DNA of 64,000 nt from Streptomyces polyasparticus (GTDB lineage Bacteria; Actinomycetota; Actinomycetes; Streptomycetales; Streptomycetaceae). A program made the translations under genes and the position numbers. The notes below the pieces were generated by a model. It was not told where the DNA came from. It made no database searches and worked only from the letters and a program-made list of their open reading frames with translations. Each line of letters starts with the position of its first letter. Within the stretch, counting starts at the first letter, position 1. Below are positions 44,901 through 53,280 of this stretch, one piece after another. Location of the stretch: positions 186,001 to 250,000 of the forward strand of contig NZ_JACTVJ010000004.1 in assembly GCF_014493765.1 (NCBI RefSeq). The letters run 5' to 3'.

Positions 44901-45551
44901 GCCGGGGCGTACCGTCAAGTGCCCTTGTTCAAGGCGCGGTTGGCCGACGTACGGCTCCGTACGACCGAGGATCCCCGCGCCCGGTCCGCCGCCGAGCGGA
45001 TGCTGCTCGAAGCCGTCGGGGAGTCGGCGCACCACGGCGACGATTCCTTGGGCACGGCCCGGCTGCTGCTCGCCCGTCACTACGGCAGCACCGGCCGTCT
45101 GTCCGAGGCGCGTGCGCAGCTCGCGGAGGTCGAGAGGGCGCTGCCGACGGGTGTGCCGCAGCTGTTCCGCGGAACGGTCGAGGGAGTGCACGGCTGGCTC
45201 GACTGCCTCGAAGGGCGGTACGCCTCGGCGCAGCACCACCTGCGGGAAGCGGTACGGGGCATGTCGGGCGTCGCGTATCTGGTGGCGCCGCAGCTGGTTG
45301 TGGACCAGTTCCTCGCCGCCGCCTGGGCCAAGGCGCGGCTCGGCGAGGGCGAGGACGGGGCGCGGCTGCTCGGTGCGTACGACCGGCAGGCGCTGAGCGG
45401 CGGGATGGGCTTCCGTCCGTTCCCGGATCAGGCCGCGATGCGGCGGCACGCGGAGGCCGAACTGCGAGCCGTGCTCGAACCGGCGGCGTACGCGCGGGCG
45501 TACGCGGAGGGCAGCGAGCTGTCCGTGGAGGGGGCGGCCGGGCTGGTGTGA
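41904..45551 (+). CDS. BTAD/AfsR-like transcriptional regulator with NB-ARC and TPR domains
   Basis: A 1215-residue regulator. OmpR-type winged helix at 1-95, BTAD domain at about 100-250, a repeat-rich linker at 255-330, NB-ARC-type ATPase from about 333 (Walker A GPGGVGKTR near 363, Walker B LLILDNCEHV), a winged helix region and a TPR-like helical C-terminus from about 700. A second hydrophilic linker lies near 800-860. This is the large SARP/AfsR architecture often tied to secondary metabolism, but no biosynthetic cluster is adjacent. GTG at 41904 begins the fold correctly. Confidence 0.92.
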   Translation: MIYRYRLLGTTRVLRQDGTEVPLGGPRIRALVAALALAPGRSVPAGQLAAQIRPAHEEPPADEVKALQALVGRLRKAIGPAAVETGPGGYRLAATAEDVDLFRFQRLVSEGTAALDAGDAARAAALSEDALGLWSGEVLLDLPGRESDPAAVRAELQYAQARRTRLAAEVALGRAAGALDELTVLTVRRPLDEPLQALRLRALLAAGRRAEALAAYEEVRRTLVEELGSDPGEELQAVYGELLGAAARGVGAGGRGDGWAGGRRGGGAGEWRDAGASGGREAGERRDAGASGGREAGERRDAGANGGREAGERRDAGANGGREAGERRVSGNLRARLSSFVGRDRELSELADELGKQRLVTLLGPGGVGKTRLSLEAAEAQKEVWPDGVWMAELAPVREGSAVVEAVLTALGARETTLRGPGAAQDLQPASQDPSARLVEHCGRRRMLLILDNCEHVIDAAAQLAEDVLSRCPGVTVLTTSRAPLGVPGEAVRPVEPLPQDVALRLFGERGAAVRPGFRSEDDAEACAEICARLDGLPLALELAAARLRLLTPRQIADRLDDRFRLLTGGARTLLPRQQTLRAVVDWSWELLDEDERAVLRRLAVFAGGCALEQAQEVCGEDGPHTLDVLGALVDKSLVVADPGGRFGMRYRLLETVGEYAAARLDASGERSAYELRHLMAYRELTRSGEPELRGPRQVEWLERFELEHDNVRAALRTAVEAGAEQDGLCLVHAMSWFWQLRGHQADVVAWSTAVAALGPDPFEEPVRPAVPLEERCTDSAPPWEEEQVWEARRGARLLVQAAATEDQAAGEEKPGDEKSGAEKSGERTSGDESTRGGTAGGRTAGGGPGSAGAPHSPGQQAYLRRIVAAYRSGLPQVCRQPGSMWYFARMMTGDLPGLEETMDTVVRDCWELGPEWRANHHWELGFTLLMRAKFVHDRPATLEQATEDAARALRHFERTGDPWGIAEALSARGEAYLRRGLFDRAAEDFARAVDGATEAGAYRQVPLFKARLADVRLRTTEDPRARSAAERMLLEAVGESAHHGDDSLGTARLLLARHYGSTGRLSEARAQLAEVERALPTGVPQLFRGTVEGVHGWLDCLEGRYASAQHHLREAVRGMSGVAYLVAPQLVVDQFLAAAWAKARLGEGEDGARLLGAYDRQALSGGMGFRPFPDQAAMRRHAEAELRAVLEPAAYARAYAEGSELSVEGAAGLV
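42705..42888 (+). repeat. 42-bp in-frame tandem repeat inside the BTAD regulator
   Basis: More than four copies, starting at 42705, 42747, 42789, 42831 and (partial) 42873. Each encodes the 14-residue unit RDAGASGGREAGER or its Asn variant. The unit is a multiple of three, so copy number can change without breaking the frame. Confidence 0.95.
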
Positions 45552-45580
45552 TCCACGGGCCTGCGCGTCCTGGCCCGGCC

Positions 45581-45665
45581 CGCCCTCGCCGCAGCCCTGC
45601 GACGCTTGGACCACCTCGGCCCGCGCCGCCACGCCCTCGCCGCAACCCTGCGACGCCTGGCCCGC
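45581..45665. repeat. Imperfect 51-bp direct repeat after the BTAD regulator
   Basis: CGCCCTCGCCGC and the following CCCTGCGACGC occur at 45581 and again 51 bases later at 45632, with small changes. It occupies the convergent spacer before the siderophore-interacting protein gene. Confidence 0.75.
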
Positions 45666-45725
45666 CCTGGCTCGCCCAGCCCTACGTCCCGGCCTCCGCC
45701 CTCGCGCCACTCCCCCGCCCCCGCG

Positions 45726-46616
45726 TTACTCCGCCCCCGCCTCCGCCTGAGCCAGCAGCTCCCGCGCATCCGCCAGGTCCGCCTCCGTGGGCGCGTCGTC
45801 CTGGGTCAGACTCTTCCGCCAGTAGCCGGAGAAGTGGACGCTCTGCTTGGCGATCCCGCGGTCGGCCACCAGGTGGCGGCGCAGCGACCGTACGGATCCC
45901 GCTTCACCGCCGAGCCAGACGTACACCGACCCTTCGGGGAAGACCGCGGCCCGCACGGTCTCGGCGAGGCGGCCGCCGCTGTCCCGCTCCACCCAGTGCA
46001 CCGTCACCTCGCCCCGCGTGGCGATCTCCTGCCGTTCTGCACCGTCCGCCACCTCCACGAAGGCCACCGCCCGAGCCCCCGCGGGCAGCGCCTCGAGCAC
46101 CGTGGCGATGGCGGGCAGCGCCGTCTCGTCCCCGGCCAAGAGCATCCAGTCCGTGGTGCCCAGCGGCACCGGCTTGGCGAAGTAGTCCGACGGCCCGAAC
46201 ATCGCCAGCCGCTGCCCCGGCTCGGCCCGCCGCGCCCACGCCGTGGCCGGCCCGTCGGAGCCGTCCCCGTGCAGGCCCGCGTCGGACCCGCCCCCGTGCA
46301 GGACGAAGTCCACGGTGATTGTGCCGCGCACGGGGTCGTGCCGGCGGATCGTGTAGCTGCGCGTCCAGGGGCGCACCTCTTCGGGAAGCGCGTGGAACGC
46401 CTCGTACCAGCTCATGAAGTCGCCCTCGGGAGCAGGCAGTACGGGCTCGTCCTGACCCGGCCTCGGGAAGTAGAGCTTCACCTGCTGGTCGGGGCCCGCG
46501 AGCCGCGGGCCCGCCAGTCCGGCACCGCCGAACGTGACCCGGGCCAGGCGCGGCGTGGGCCGCCGCACCTCCACGACCTGGAGGGAACGGACCGGGAGTG
46601 TCATCTCGTACGTCAT
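45726..46616 (-). CDS. Siderophore-interacting protein (ViuB-like flavin reductase)
   Basis: A 296-residue SIP-family protein that would reduce ferric siderophores in the cytoplasm. The FAD-binding part has RSYTIRRHDP near residue 88 (RxYT) and the NAD(P)H domain has LLAGDETALPAIATVLEALP near 165 and YVWLGGEAGSVRSLRRHL near 235, all typical. ATG at 46616 (MTYEMTLPVRS). No siderophore cluster is visible beside it. Confidence 0.93.
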   Translation of the reverse strand: MTYEMTLPVRSLQVVEVRRPTPRLARVTFGGAGLAGPRLAGPDQQVKLYFPRPGQDEPVLPAPEGDFMSWYEAFHALPEEVRPWTRSYTIRRHDPVRGTITVDFVLHGGGSDAGLHGDGSDGPATAWARRAEPGQRLAMFGPSDYFAKPVPLGTTDWMLLAGDETALPAIATVLEALPAGARAVAFVEVADGAERQEIATRGEVTVHWVERDSGGRLAETVRAAVFPEGSVYVWLGGEAGSVRSLRRHLVADRGIAKQSVHFSGYWRKSLTQDDAPTEADLADARELLAQAEAGAE

Positions 46617-46709
46617 GAGGGCGAGCCTCCCGGCAGCCGTCTACAGACCGTCGACAAGCCGGCTACACGCGAAAGCGAAGCACGAGAGACGCGGGGCACG
46701 GAGAACGCG

Positions 46710-46743
46710 GCAGCCCGCCCGCACCGGAGTGCGGACGGGCTGC
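46710..46743 (-). terminator. Terminator of terC
   Basis: 15-bp stem with one mismatch (GCAGCCCGCCCGCAC against its complement) and a 4-base loop, 21 bases after the terC stop. Confidence 0.85.
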
Positions 46744-46764
46744 GGGACAGCGCGGGTGAGGCGG

Positions 46765-47778
46765 TCAGGCCTCGATGTCGGCCTTCTCGCCGGACTCCGC
46801 GGTGGCCTTCTTGGCCTCGGCCTCCGCCTCGGCCGCCGCGATCTTCTTCGAGGCCATCAGGCTGGTGATCGTCGTGACGATCAGCACGGCGCAGATGACG
46901 CCCAGGGAGAGCGGGATCGAGATCTCCGGTACGTGCACACCGCTCTCGTGCAGGGCGTGCAGCACCAGCTTCACACCGATGAAGCCGAGGATGATCGACA
47001 GACCGTACGAGAGGTGGACCAGCTTCTTGAGCAGGCCGCCGATGAGGAAGTACAGCTGTCGCAGACCCATCAGGGCGAAGGCGTTCGCTGTGAAGACGAT
47101 GTACGGGTCCTGGGTCAGGCCGAAGATCGCCGGGATCGAGTCCATCGCGAAGAGGATGTCCGTCATGCCGATCGCGAGCATCACGACAAGCAGCGGCGTC
47201 ATGACCTTCTTGCCGTGCTGGACCACGAAGAGCTTGGTGCCGTGGTACCTGTCCGCGACGCCGAACTTCTTCTCGATCGACTTGAGGATCTTGTTCTCCT
47301 CCCAGTCGTCTTCCTCCTCGTCGGCCCGCGCCTCCTGGATGAGCTTCCAGGCGGTGTAGATCAGGAACGCGCCGAAGATGTAGAAGACCCAGGAGAAGCT
47401 GGCGATGATCGCCGCGCCGGCGGCGATGAAGATCGCACGCAGGACCAGGGCGACAAGGACGCCGATCAGGAGCACCCGCTGCTGCAGATGGGACGGCACC
47501 GCGAACTTCGCCATGATCAGGATGAAGACGAAGAGGTTGTCGACACTGAGCGACTTCTCGGTGATGTAACCCGCGAAGAACTCACCGGCCGCCTGGCTGT
47601 TGCCCCAGATCAGCAGGCCGACTCCGAAGAGCACGGCCAGCACGACCCAGACAACCGTCCAGATCCCGGCTTCCTTGATCGACACGTCGTGGGGCTTGCG
47701 CCCGATGAAGAAGTCGGCACCGATGAGGGCGCACAGACCGACCACGGTCAGCACCCAAAGAGTCATTGAAACTTCCAC
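46765..47778 (-). CDS. TerC-family membrane protein (Alx-like Mn exporter family)
   Basis: A 337-residue integral membrane protein with about nine hydrophobic segments. EKSLSVDNLFVFILIMAKF near residue 70 and AIGMTDILFAMDSIPAIFGLT near 205 carry the conserved acidic residues of the TerC/Alx family, linked to manganese efflux and tellurite resistance. GTG at 47778 has GGAGG 4 bases upstream; the Met four codons later is an alternative. A yybP-ykoY-like leader precedes it, supporting Mn control. Confidence 0.93.
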   Translation of the reverse strand: MEVSMTLWVLTVVGLCALIGADFFIGRKPHDVSIKEAGIWTVVWVVLAVLFGVGLLIWGNSQAAGEFFAGYITEKSLSVDNLFVFILIMAKFAVPSHLQQRVLLIGVLVALVLRAIFIAAGAAIIASFSWVFYIFGAFLIYTAWKLIQEARADEEEDDWEENKILKSIEKKFGVADRYHGTKLFVVQHGKKVMTPLLVVMLAIGMTDILFAMDSIPAIFGLTQDPYIVFTANAFALMGLRQLYFLIGGLLKKLVHLSYGLSIILGFIGVKLVLHALHESGVHVPEISIPLSLGVICAVLIVTTITSLMASKKIAAAEAEAEAKKATAESGEKADIEA

Positions 47779-47782
47779 TGCG

Positions 47783-47936
47783 CCTCCGGCAGTACGTAAC
47801 GGCACAAATACCAGCGTCGTCGCTGCCGGAGGTCTCTTCCACCCGAGATCCATTCACCTCTCGGTCGGGCCGACGTCCCGGGACCCTTTGTGGTCCGTAT
47901 TGACGGAAGCGTCGCAGTCGGGAGTACTCCCCTCCG
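47783..47936 (-). promoter_or_regulatory. yybP-ykoY-type manganese riboswitch with ribosome-site switch
   Basis: Reading the minus strand, P1 arm CGGAGG (47936-47931) runs into GGGGAGTA, the conserved 5' motif; CCGTCAATACGG makes an internal hairpin; GAGACC near 47832 is the conserved 3' motif and its CCTCCG closes P1. The same 3' strand, CCTCCGGCAG (47832-47823), is perfectly complementary to CTGCCGGAGG (47792-47783), which contains the terC ribosome site. So P1 formation should free the site and its absence should block it, an ON switch. Confidence 0.75.
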
Positions 47937-48039
47937 CACGCAGAAGACTACAGGGAAACCCAAGAGAAGGTAAAGGGTGGGGTAAAGCGCACCCCAAGTC
48001 CGCAGCTCAAGGGCCTAAGGACAGGGAAAGGAATGGCAA

Positions 48040-48065
48040 AGGGCCCCTCGCGGACGAGGAGCCCT
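48040..48065 (-). terminator. Terminator of the TerD-fusion gene
   Basis: Arms AGGGCCCCTCG and CGAGGAGCCCT pair with one mismatch around CGGA, 41 bases after the stop. Confidence 0.75.
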
Positions 48066-48106
48066 CCAGCCGTACACGGTTTGCATCAGGCAGTACGCGG
48101 CGTGCG

Positions 48107-50086
48107 TCAGCGACCCCACTCGCGCCGCGCCTGCGCCACCTGGGCCAGCACCTGCTGCAGCACGGAGCTGCCGGGCGGCACGAGGGCGGGCTGATACGTC
48201 CAGGCGTGGCCGATCCATGGATCGGCCAGGTGGTCGTCGGGTACTGGGGTCAGCCGTAGCAGGGAGCGCCAGAGCGGATCGAGGATCGGCCCGTACGCGG
48301 AGGCGTCCTCGCGGTCGGCCACCAGCATGAGGTGCACGCCGACCGCCGGGCCCTCGTCCGCGAGATAGCGCAGCTGGGTCACGGCGCGGTCGTCGAAGCC
48401 GTGCGGGAAGTCATGGACGATCAGGAGCTGCTCACCGGTGTCGAGGTCCGGCGGCAGCGCGTCGGTGGCGCCGCCGCGGATCGCCATCTGCACCAGTTCG
48501 ACGCGCTTGGTCAGCCGGGCGAGCACCTCGGTGACTCCGGCGGCCCCGTGGCCCGGCGGGTGCGCGAGCACTCCGGCCTGGAGCAGCGGCGCGAGCGAAC
48601 CGGCCGCGCTGCCGCCCGCGTCGATGACATGCACGGAGAAGTCACCGGCCGGGTAGACCGCGAGCAGCCTGGCCGCATGCGCGACCGCCGTGTCCATGGC
48701 GAGCCGGTGCAGCTCGGCGCTGTCGTGGAAGGTGACGCTGCCGGAGGACGACCGGCCGCAGTCGATCCACAGTCCGCGCTCCATGGGCAGCCGCATGAGC
48801 AGCGGAATCCGTACATCGGCGCTCTCCGGCAGATGCAGATCGCCGAGGCGCAGCGCCATGGGGATCTCCATGGGCACGCGGTACGCCTGCCACACGGGGT
48901 TGTCCCAGGCGGCGAAGGCCGGTGGCAGGGCCGGTTCGACCACCTCCGCCTCGGCCTTGAGCTGGGCGAGGTCCCGGTCGAGCACGGCACGGGCCTGGTC
49001 CACGAGCGCGGTCTGCTTGGCGCGGGCTGCCTCACGGGCGGCGTCGCCCGTGCCGCCGATCCGGCTGCGCGGATCGGAGAGGACCTTGTCCAGCTCCTGT
49101 TCCATCCGGGACTCCGCGAAGTCCACGGCGCTGCGGTACGCGGCGGTGGTGCGGGCCAGGTCCTCGAACATGCCCCAGACCTGGTTGTACAGCCGCTCCT
49201 CCATCGACCAGCCGGTCGCGTCCCCGGCCACGGGCTGCGCGGGCTGTCCCGGCTGCGCGGGCGGCGCGGTGGGCGGCGGGGTCGGGGGCGCGGCCGCGGC
49301 GGGGCGGCGGCCGGGGTGCGCATAGTTGATGCCGTCCGCGGTGGACTGCTCCGGCGGTACGGAGGATCCGGGGCCGCCGGTGGTGGGCGGCTGTGCGGGT
49401 GCGGGACCAGCGGTGGCAGGCGGCTGCGGTGCGCCGGCGGTGTGGTCGCCCGCGGCCGAGCCGGCGGTGGCCGCCGTGTGCCGTACGCGATCGCCCTCGG
49501 CCGTACGCGGAGGAGGCGCCGCGACCGAGCGGGCCATCCCGCGCGCCACCGCGTCGAGGATCTGCGTGGCGATCTCGCGCGACTGGCCGAGGCCCTGGTC
49601 GGCGAGCATCTCGGCGAGTCCGCCCGCATAGCCCTGGCCCACGGCGCGGACCTTCCAGACCCCGTTCCTGCGGTACAACTCCAGTGCCACCACGGCCGAT
49701 TCGGGATCGAGATCGGTGATCGTATAGCTCGCGACCTCGGACCCGTCGAGCCCGGTGACCGCGATGAAGGGGGCCGCCACGGCGCCGAAACGGACCGGGC
49801 CGCCGACGCCAACGGGCAGTGCGAGCAGCACATTCACCCGCTCCACCGGGTCCGGCAGCGCCTCCAGATCCACGGCCAGGCGGTGATCCGCCGCGGCTTG
49901 CTGGGAGACCTCGAGTCCGGGCAGCTGCGGCGATCCGGGATGGGCGATCCACTCGGCGCCGCGCACCTTGCCCTGCGCGTCGCTCAGCGTGGCGCCCGCC
50001 ACTATCGGCTTGCCTGCGGATACCCGGATCTCCAGACGGGTTTGAGGCAGCGGGGCATTCTGTCCCCGTACCAGCTCGACCGTCAT
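48107..50086 (-). CDS. TerD-domain protein fused to FtsK/HerA-like domain
   Basis: A 659-residue cytoplasmic protein in three parts: a TerD-like domain at about 1-170 (VELVRGQNAPL, VNVLLALPVGVGG, AVVALELYRRNGVWKVRAVGQGYAGGL), a Pro/Ala/Gly-rich linker at 185-290, and a C-terminal domain at about 295-659 with helices and an ATPase-like core. Where a Walker A would sit it has GRSSSGSV near 441, lacking the lysine; a Walker B-like LLIVHDFPHG follows. ATG at 50086 has GGGGGACC upstream. It matches the Ter stress-response theme in which TerD is joined to DNA-processing domains. Confidence 0.85.
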   Translation of the reverse strand: MTVELVRGQNAPLPQTRLEIRVSAGKPIVAGATLSDAQGKVRGAEWIAHPGSPQLPGLEVSQQAAADHRLAVDLEALPDPVERVNVLLALPVGVGGPVRFGAVAAPFIAVTGLDGSEVASYTITDLDPESAVVALELYRRNGVWKVRAVGQGYAGGLAEMLADQGLGQSREIATQILDAVARGMARSVAAPPPRTAEGDRVRHTAATAGSAAGDHTAGAPQPPATAGPAPAQPPTTGGPGSSVPPEQSTADGINYAHPGRRPAAAAPPTPPPTAPPAQPGQPAQPVAGDATGWSMEERLYNQVWGMFEDLARTTAAYRSAVDFAESRMEQELDKVLSDPRSRIGGTGDAAREAARAKQTALVDQARAVLDRDLAQLKAEAEVVEPALPPAFAAWDNPVWQAYRVPMEIPMALRLGDLHLPESADVRIPLLMRLPMERGLWIDCGRSSSGSVTFHDSAELHRLAMDTAVAHAARLLAVYPAGDFSVHVIDAGGSAAGSLAPLLQAGVLAHPPGHGAAGVTEVLARLTKRVELVQMAIRGGATDALPPDLDTGEQLLIVHDFPHGFDDRAVTQLRYLADEGPAVGVHLMLVADREDASAYGPILDPLWRSLLRLTPVPDDHLADPWIGHAWTYQPALVPPGSSVLQQVLAQVAQARREWGR

Positions 50087-50243
50087 GGTGTTGGTCCCCC
50101 TCGTCGCTGCGGTCAATTGGGCGCTGCGGTGTGCGGCGGTGCGCCGGCTCCCCTGCCTGACAGGTGTCCGGGTGCGCGGACGCGGACGGCTCCCGGGTGG
50201 CCGCTGGGGCGCCGGGAGCCGCGTACCGCGAACTGCCTTGTGT

Positions 50244-50822
50244 CTACAGGTGCGGCAGGATCGCCGGCATCAGGTCCTGGAACGTACGGCCGTTGGCCGG
50301 CTGGCCGAGCGCCGTCATCGTCCACCCGGTGCCATTGCGGTGCACCTTCGCCATGATCTGGGCGGTGTACTGGCCGCCGCCGTCCAGCGTGTAGCGCGCC
50401 ATCTCCTGGCCGTTGGTCTCGTCGACCAGCCGGCAGAAGGCGTTCTGCACCTCCTGGAAGGTCTGGCCCGTGAACGAGTTGACCGTGAACACGATCTGGT
50501 CGATGTGCACCGGAACGCGCTGCAGGTCGACGAGGATCGCCTCGTCGTCGCCGCCCTGGCCGACGCCGCCGACCAGATTGTCACCGGTGTGCCGCACCGA
50601 GCCGTCGTCGCTGACGAGGTGACGGAAGAACACCACGTCGACCGGCTGCTTGTCCGCGAAGAGCACCGCCGAGGCGTCCAGGTCGATCTCGCGCGTACGC
50701 GAGCCGAACAGGCCGCGGCGCGGAGCCGCCTGCCAGCCGAGGCCCATGCGCACCGCGGTCAGCGTGCCCCCGTCGCTCTTCTGCAGGCTGATGGCCTGAC
50801 CCTTGGTCATATTGACCGTCAC
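50244..50822 (-). CDS. terD: TerD-family calcium-binding stress protein
   Basis: A 192-residue TerD-domain protein with the diagnostic start VNMTKGQAISLQKSDGGTL and the region DLDASAVLFADKQPVDVVFF ... GDDEAILVDLQRVP carrying the calcium-binding Asp residues, then ARYTLDGGGQYTAQIMAKVHR. GTG start at 50822. It lies upstream of the TerD-fusion gene on the same strand with a 157-base spacer. A damage-type promoter is 60 bases upstream. Confidence 0.93.
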   Translation of the reverse strand: MTVNMTKGQAISLQKSDGGTLTAVRMGLGWQAAPRRGLFGSRTREIDLDASAVLFADKQPVDVVFFRHLVSDDGSVRHTGDNLVGGVGQGGDDEAILVDLQRVPVHIDQIVFTVNSFTGQTFQEVQNAFCRLVDETNGQEMARYTLDGGGQYTAQIMAKVHRNGTGWTMTALGQPANGRTFQDLMPAILPHL

Positions 50823-50885
50823 GCGCTGTCCCCTCTCATCCCCAACTTCATCCCCGCCAGCCGCCTGTGCGTGCGGTTGCCCTGA

Positions 50886-50908
50886 ACCCTACGCAGTGCC
50901 GCTGACAA
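50886..50908 (-). promoter_or_regulatory. RecA-independent DNA-damage-type promoter of terD
   Basis: On the minus strand TTGTCAGCG (50908-50900), 8 bases, TAGGGT (50891-50886). One change (C for T at position 8) from TTGTCRGTG-N8-TAnnnT. The leader to the GTG would be about 57 bases. Confidence 0.65.
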
Positions 50909-51017
50909 CGCCGAACCCCGGTCCCGGCATTGTGTCGGTCTTGCAACACTTCGAGGCGGGAACGGGGTTCGACCGCGGCTCACGCACCTGTGGGCAACCG
51001 TGCTCAGCTGCCGCTTT

Positions 51018-51098
51018 GCGCGGGAAGGGCCTGGGCCGCTGCCGCTTCGTACGGGAAGGGCCCGGGCCGCTGCCGCTACGTACGGGCGCGGGCCCGGA
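51018..51098. repeat. Degenerate tandem repeat downstream of uvrB
   Basis: Two to three related units built on GGGAAGGGCCYGGGCCGCTG followed by CCGCTWCGTACGGG, in the spacer between uvrB and terD. It ends 11 bases from the uvrB stop. Confidence 0.8.
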
Positions 51099-51108
51099 TC
51101 GCTGTCGT

Positions 51109-53274
51109 TTACGCCAGCCCCGCCTCGCGCATCTGCCGCAGTTCCTTCTTCATCTCCGAGACCTCGTCGCGCAGCCGCGCCGCGATCTCGAACTGCAGAT
51201 CCGCCGCTGCGGCGCGCATCCGCTCGGTCATCTCCTCGATCTGCTCGGCCAGTTCGGCCGCGGGACGGTCGGTGGGCGTACCGGGCTCGGCCTTCTTCGC
51301 CTTGCCCTTGGCCGGCTTCGCGCCCCCGGTCTTGGCTCCGCCGAGCGAAGGCACGGGAGCCTTGGCGCCCTTGCCGTCCTTACCGCCCTTGCGATAGCCG
51401 CTGCCCAGCAGCTGCTCGGTGTCCACCTCTTCGCGGGCGATGGTCGCCACGATGTCGTTGATCTTCTTGCGGAGCGGCTGCGGGTCGATGCCGTGCTCCG
51501 TGTTGTACGCGATCTGCTTGGCCCGGCGGCGGTTGGTCTCGTCGATGGCCTTCTCCATCGCCGGCGTGATCTTGTCCGCGTACATATGGACCTGGCCCGA
51601 GACGTTGCGCGCCGCTCGGCCGATGGTCTGGATCAGGGAGGTGCCCGAGCGCAGGAAGCCCTCCTTGTCCGCGTCCAGGATCGCGACCAGGGAGACCTCG
51701 GGCAGGTCGAGGCCCTCACGCAGGAGGTTGATGCCCACGAGCACGTCGTACTCACCGGCGCGCAGCTCCCGCAGGAGTTCGACGCGACGCAGGGTGTCGA
51801 CGTCGCTGTGCAGATAGCGAACCTGGATGCCGAGTTCGAGGAAGTAGTCGGTGAGGTCCTCGGCCATCTTCTTGGTCAGGGTGGTGACCAGGACGCGCTC
51901 GTCCTTCTCGGTGCGCTGCCTGATCTCGTGCACCAGGTCGTCGATCTGCCCCTCGGTGGGCTTGACCACGACCTCCGGGTCGACCAGGCCTGTGGGGCGG
52001 ATGATCTGCTCCACGAAGCCGTCGCCGCGCGAGAGTTCGTACTGCCCCGGAGTCGCCGACAGATAGACCGTCTGCCCGATGCGCTGCTGGAACTCCTCCC
52101 ACTTCAGCGGGCGGTTGTCCAGCGCGGACGGCAGCCGGAAACCGTGGTCGACGAGGGTCCGCTTCCGGGACGCGTCGCCCTCGTACATGGCGCCGATCTG
52201 CGGCACGGTCACATGGGACTCGTCGAGGACGAGCAGGAAGTCGTCGGGGAAGTAGTCGAGCAGGGTGTGCGGCGGGGTGCCGGGCGAGCGGCCGTCGAAG
52301 TGCATCGAGTAGTTCTCGACGCCCGAGCAGGAGCCGATCTGGCGCAGCATCTCCAGGTCGTACGTGGTGCGCATGCGAAGCCGCTGGGCCTCGAGCATCT
52401 TGCCCTGCTTCTCCAGCTCGGCGAGGCGCTCCCCCAGCTCCTTCTCGATGTCATTGGCGGCGCGCTCCAGGCGCTCCGGACCGGCCACATAGTGCGTGGC
52501 GGGGAAGACATGCAGCTCCTGGTCGTCGCTGATGATCTCGCCGGTGAGCGGGTGCAGCGTGGAAAGGGCCTCGATCTCGTCGCCGAACATCTCGATCCGT
52601 ACGGCCAGTTCCTCGTAGACCGGGAAGATCTCGATGGTGTCGCCGCGCACCCGGAAGGTGCCGCGCGTGAAGGCCAGGTCATTGCGTGTGTACTGGATGT
52701 CGACGAACCGGCGCAGGAGCTGGTCGCGGTCGACCTCCTCGCCGACCTTGAGGTGCACCATGCGGTCGACGTACTCCTGCGGCGTACCGAGACCGTAGAT
52801 GCACGAGACCGAGGCGACCACGACGACATCGCGGCGGGTGAGCAGCGAGTTGGTCGCGGAGTGGCGCAGGCGCTCCACCTCCTCGTTGATCGAGGAGTCC
52901 TTCTCGATGTAGGTGTCCGACTGAGGGACGTAGGCCTCGGGCTGGTAGTAGTCGTAGTACGACACGAAGTACTCGACCGCATTGTTCGGCAGCAGCTCGC
53001 GGAACTCGTTGGCCAGCTGGGCCGCCAGGGTCTTGTTCGGCGCCATGACCAGGGTCGGGCGCTGGAGCTTCTCGATCATCCAGGCCGTCGTGGCCGACTT
53101 TCCCGTACCCGTGGCACCGAGCAGGACGACATCCTTCTCGCCCGCGCGGATACGGCGCTCCAGGTCGGCGATGGCCGCCGGCTGGTCGCCACTGGGCTGA
53201 TACGGGCTGATGACCTCGAAAGGCCGCTCGCTCCGCTGGATGTTCTGGATGGTGGTCTCGGTCTCGGGCCGCAT
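51109..53274 (-). CDS. uvrB: Excinuclease ABC subunit B
   Basis: DNA helicase-like subunit that verifies damage and hands it to UvrC. The 721-residue protein has Walker [12 protein letters not shown] near residue 49, the beta-hairpin region [21 protein letters not shown] near 92, [17 protein letters not shown] near 345, helicase motif VI (QTIGRAARN) near 545 and the UvrC-binding UVR motif at the end. A Lys/Ala-rich insert ([12 protein letters not shown] ... KGKAKKAEP) precedes the UVR motif. ATG at 53274 lies where the predicted promoter begins transcription, so a leaderless mRNA is likely. Confidence 0.97.
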   Translation of the reverse strand: MRPETETTIQNIQRSERPFEVISPYQPSGDQPAAIADLERRIRAGEKDVVLLGATGTGKSATTAWMIEKLQRPTLVMAPNKTLAAQLANEFRELLPNNAVEYFVSYYDYYQPEAYVPQSDTYIEKDSSINEEVERLRHSATNSLLTRRDVVVVASVSCIYGLGTPQEYVDRMVHLKVGEEVDRDQLLRRFVDIQYTRNDLAFTRGTFRVRGDTIEIFPVYEELAVRIEMFGDEIEALSTLHPLTGEIISDDQELHVFPATHYVAGPERLERAANDIEKELGERLAELEKQGKMLEAQRLRMRTTYDLEMLRQIGSCSGVENYSMHFDGRSPGTPPHTLLDYFPDDFLLVLDESHVTVPQIGAMYEGDASRKRTLVDHGFRLPSALDNRPLKWEEFQQRIGQTVYLSATPGQYELSRGDGFVEQIIRPTGLVDPEVVVKPTEGQIDDLVHEIRQRTEKDERVLVTTLTKKMAEDLTDYFLELGIQVRYLHSDVDTLRRVELLRELRAGEYDVLVGINLLREGLDLPEVSLVAILDADKEGFLRSGTSLIQTIGRAARNVSGQVHMYADKITPAMEKAIDETNRRRAKQIAYNTEHGIDPQPLRKKINDIVATIAREEVDTEQLLGSGYRKGGKDGKGAKAPVPSLGGAKTGGAKPAKGKAKKAEPGTPTDRPAAELAEQIEEMTERMRAAAADLQFEIAARLRDEVSEMKKELRQMREAGLA

Positions 53275-53280
53275 GCAACC

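Noticed and set aside
41904-45551. Marker of a secondary-metabolite gene cluster because of the AfsR-like regulator
   Set aside because: No polyketide, peptide, terpene or other biosynthetic genes lie within the window; neighbours are core or stress genes.
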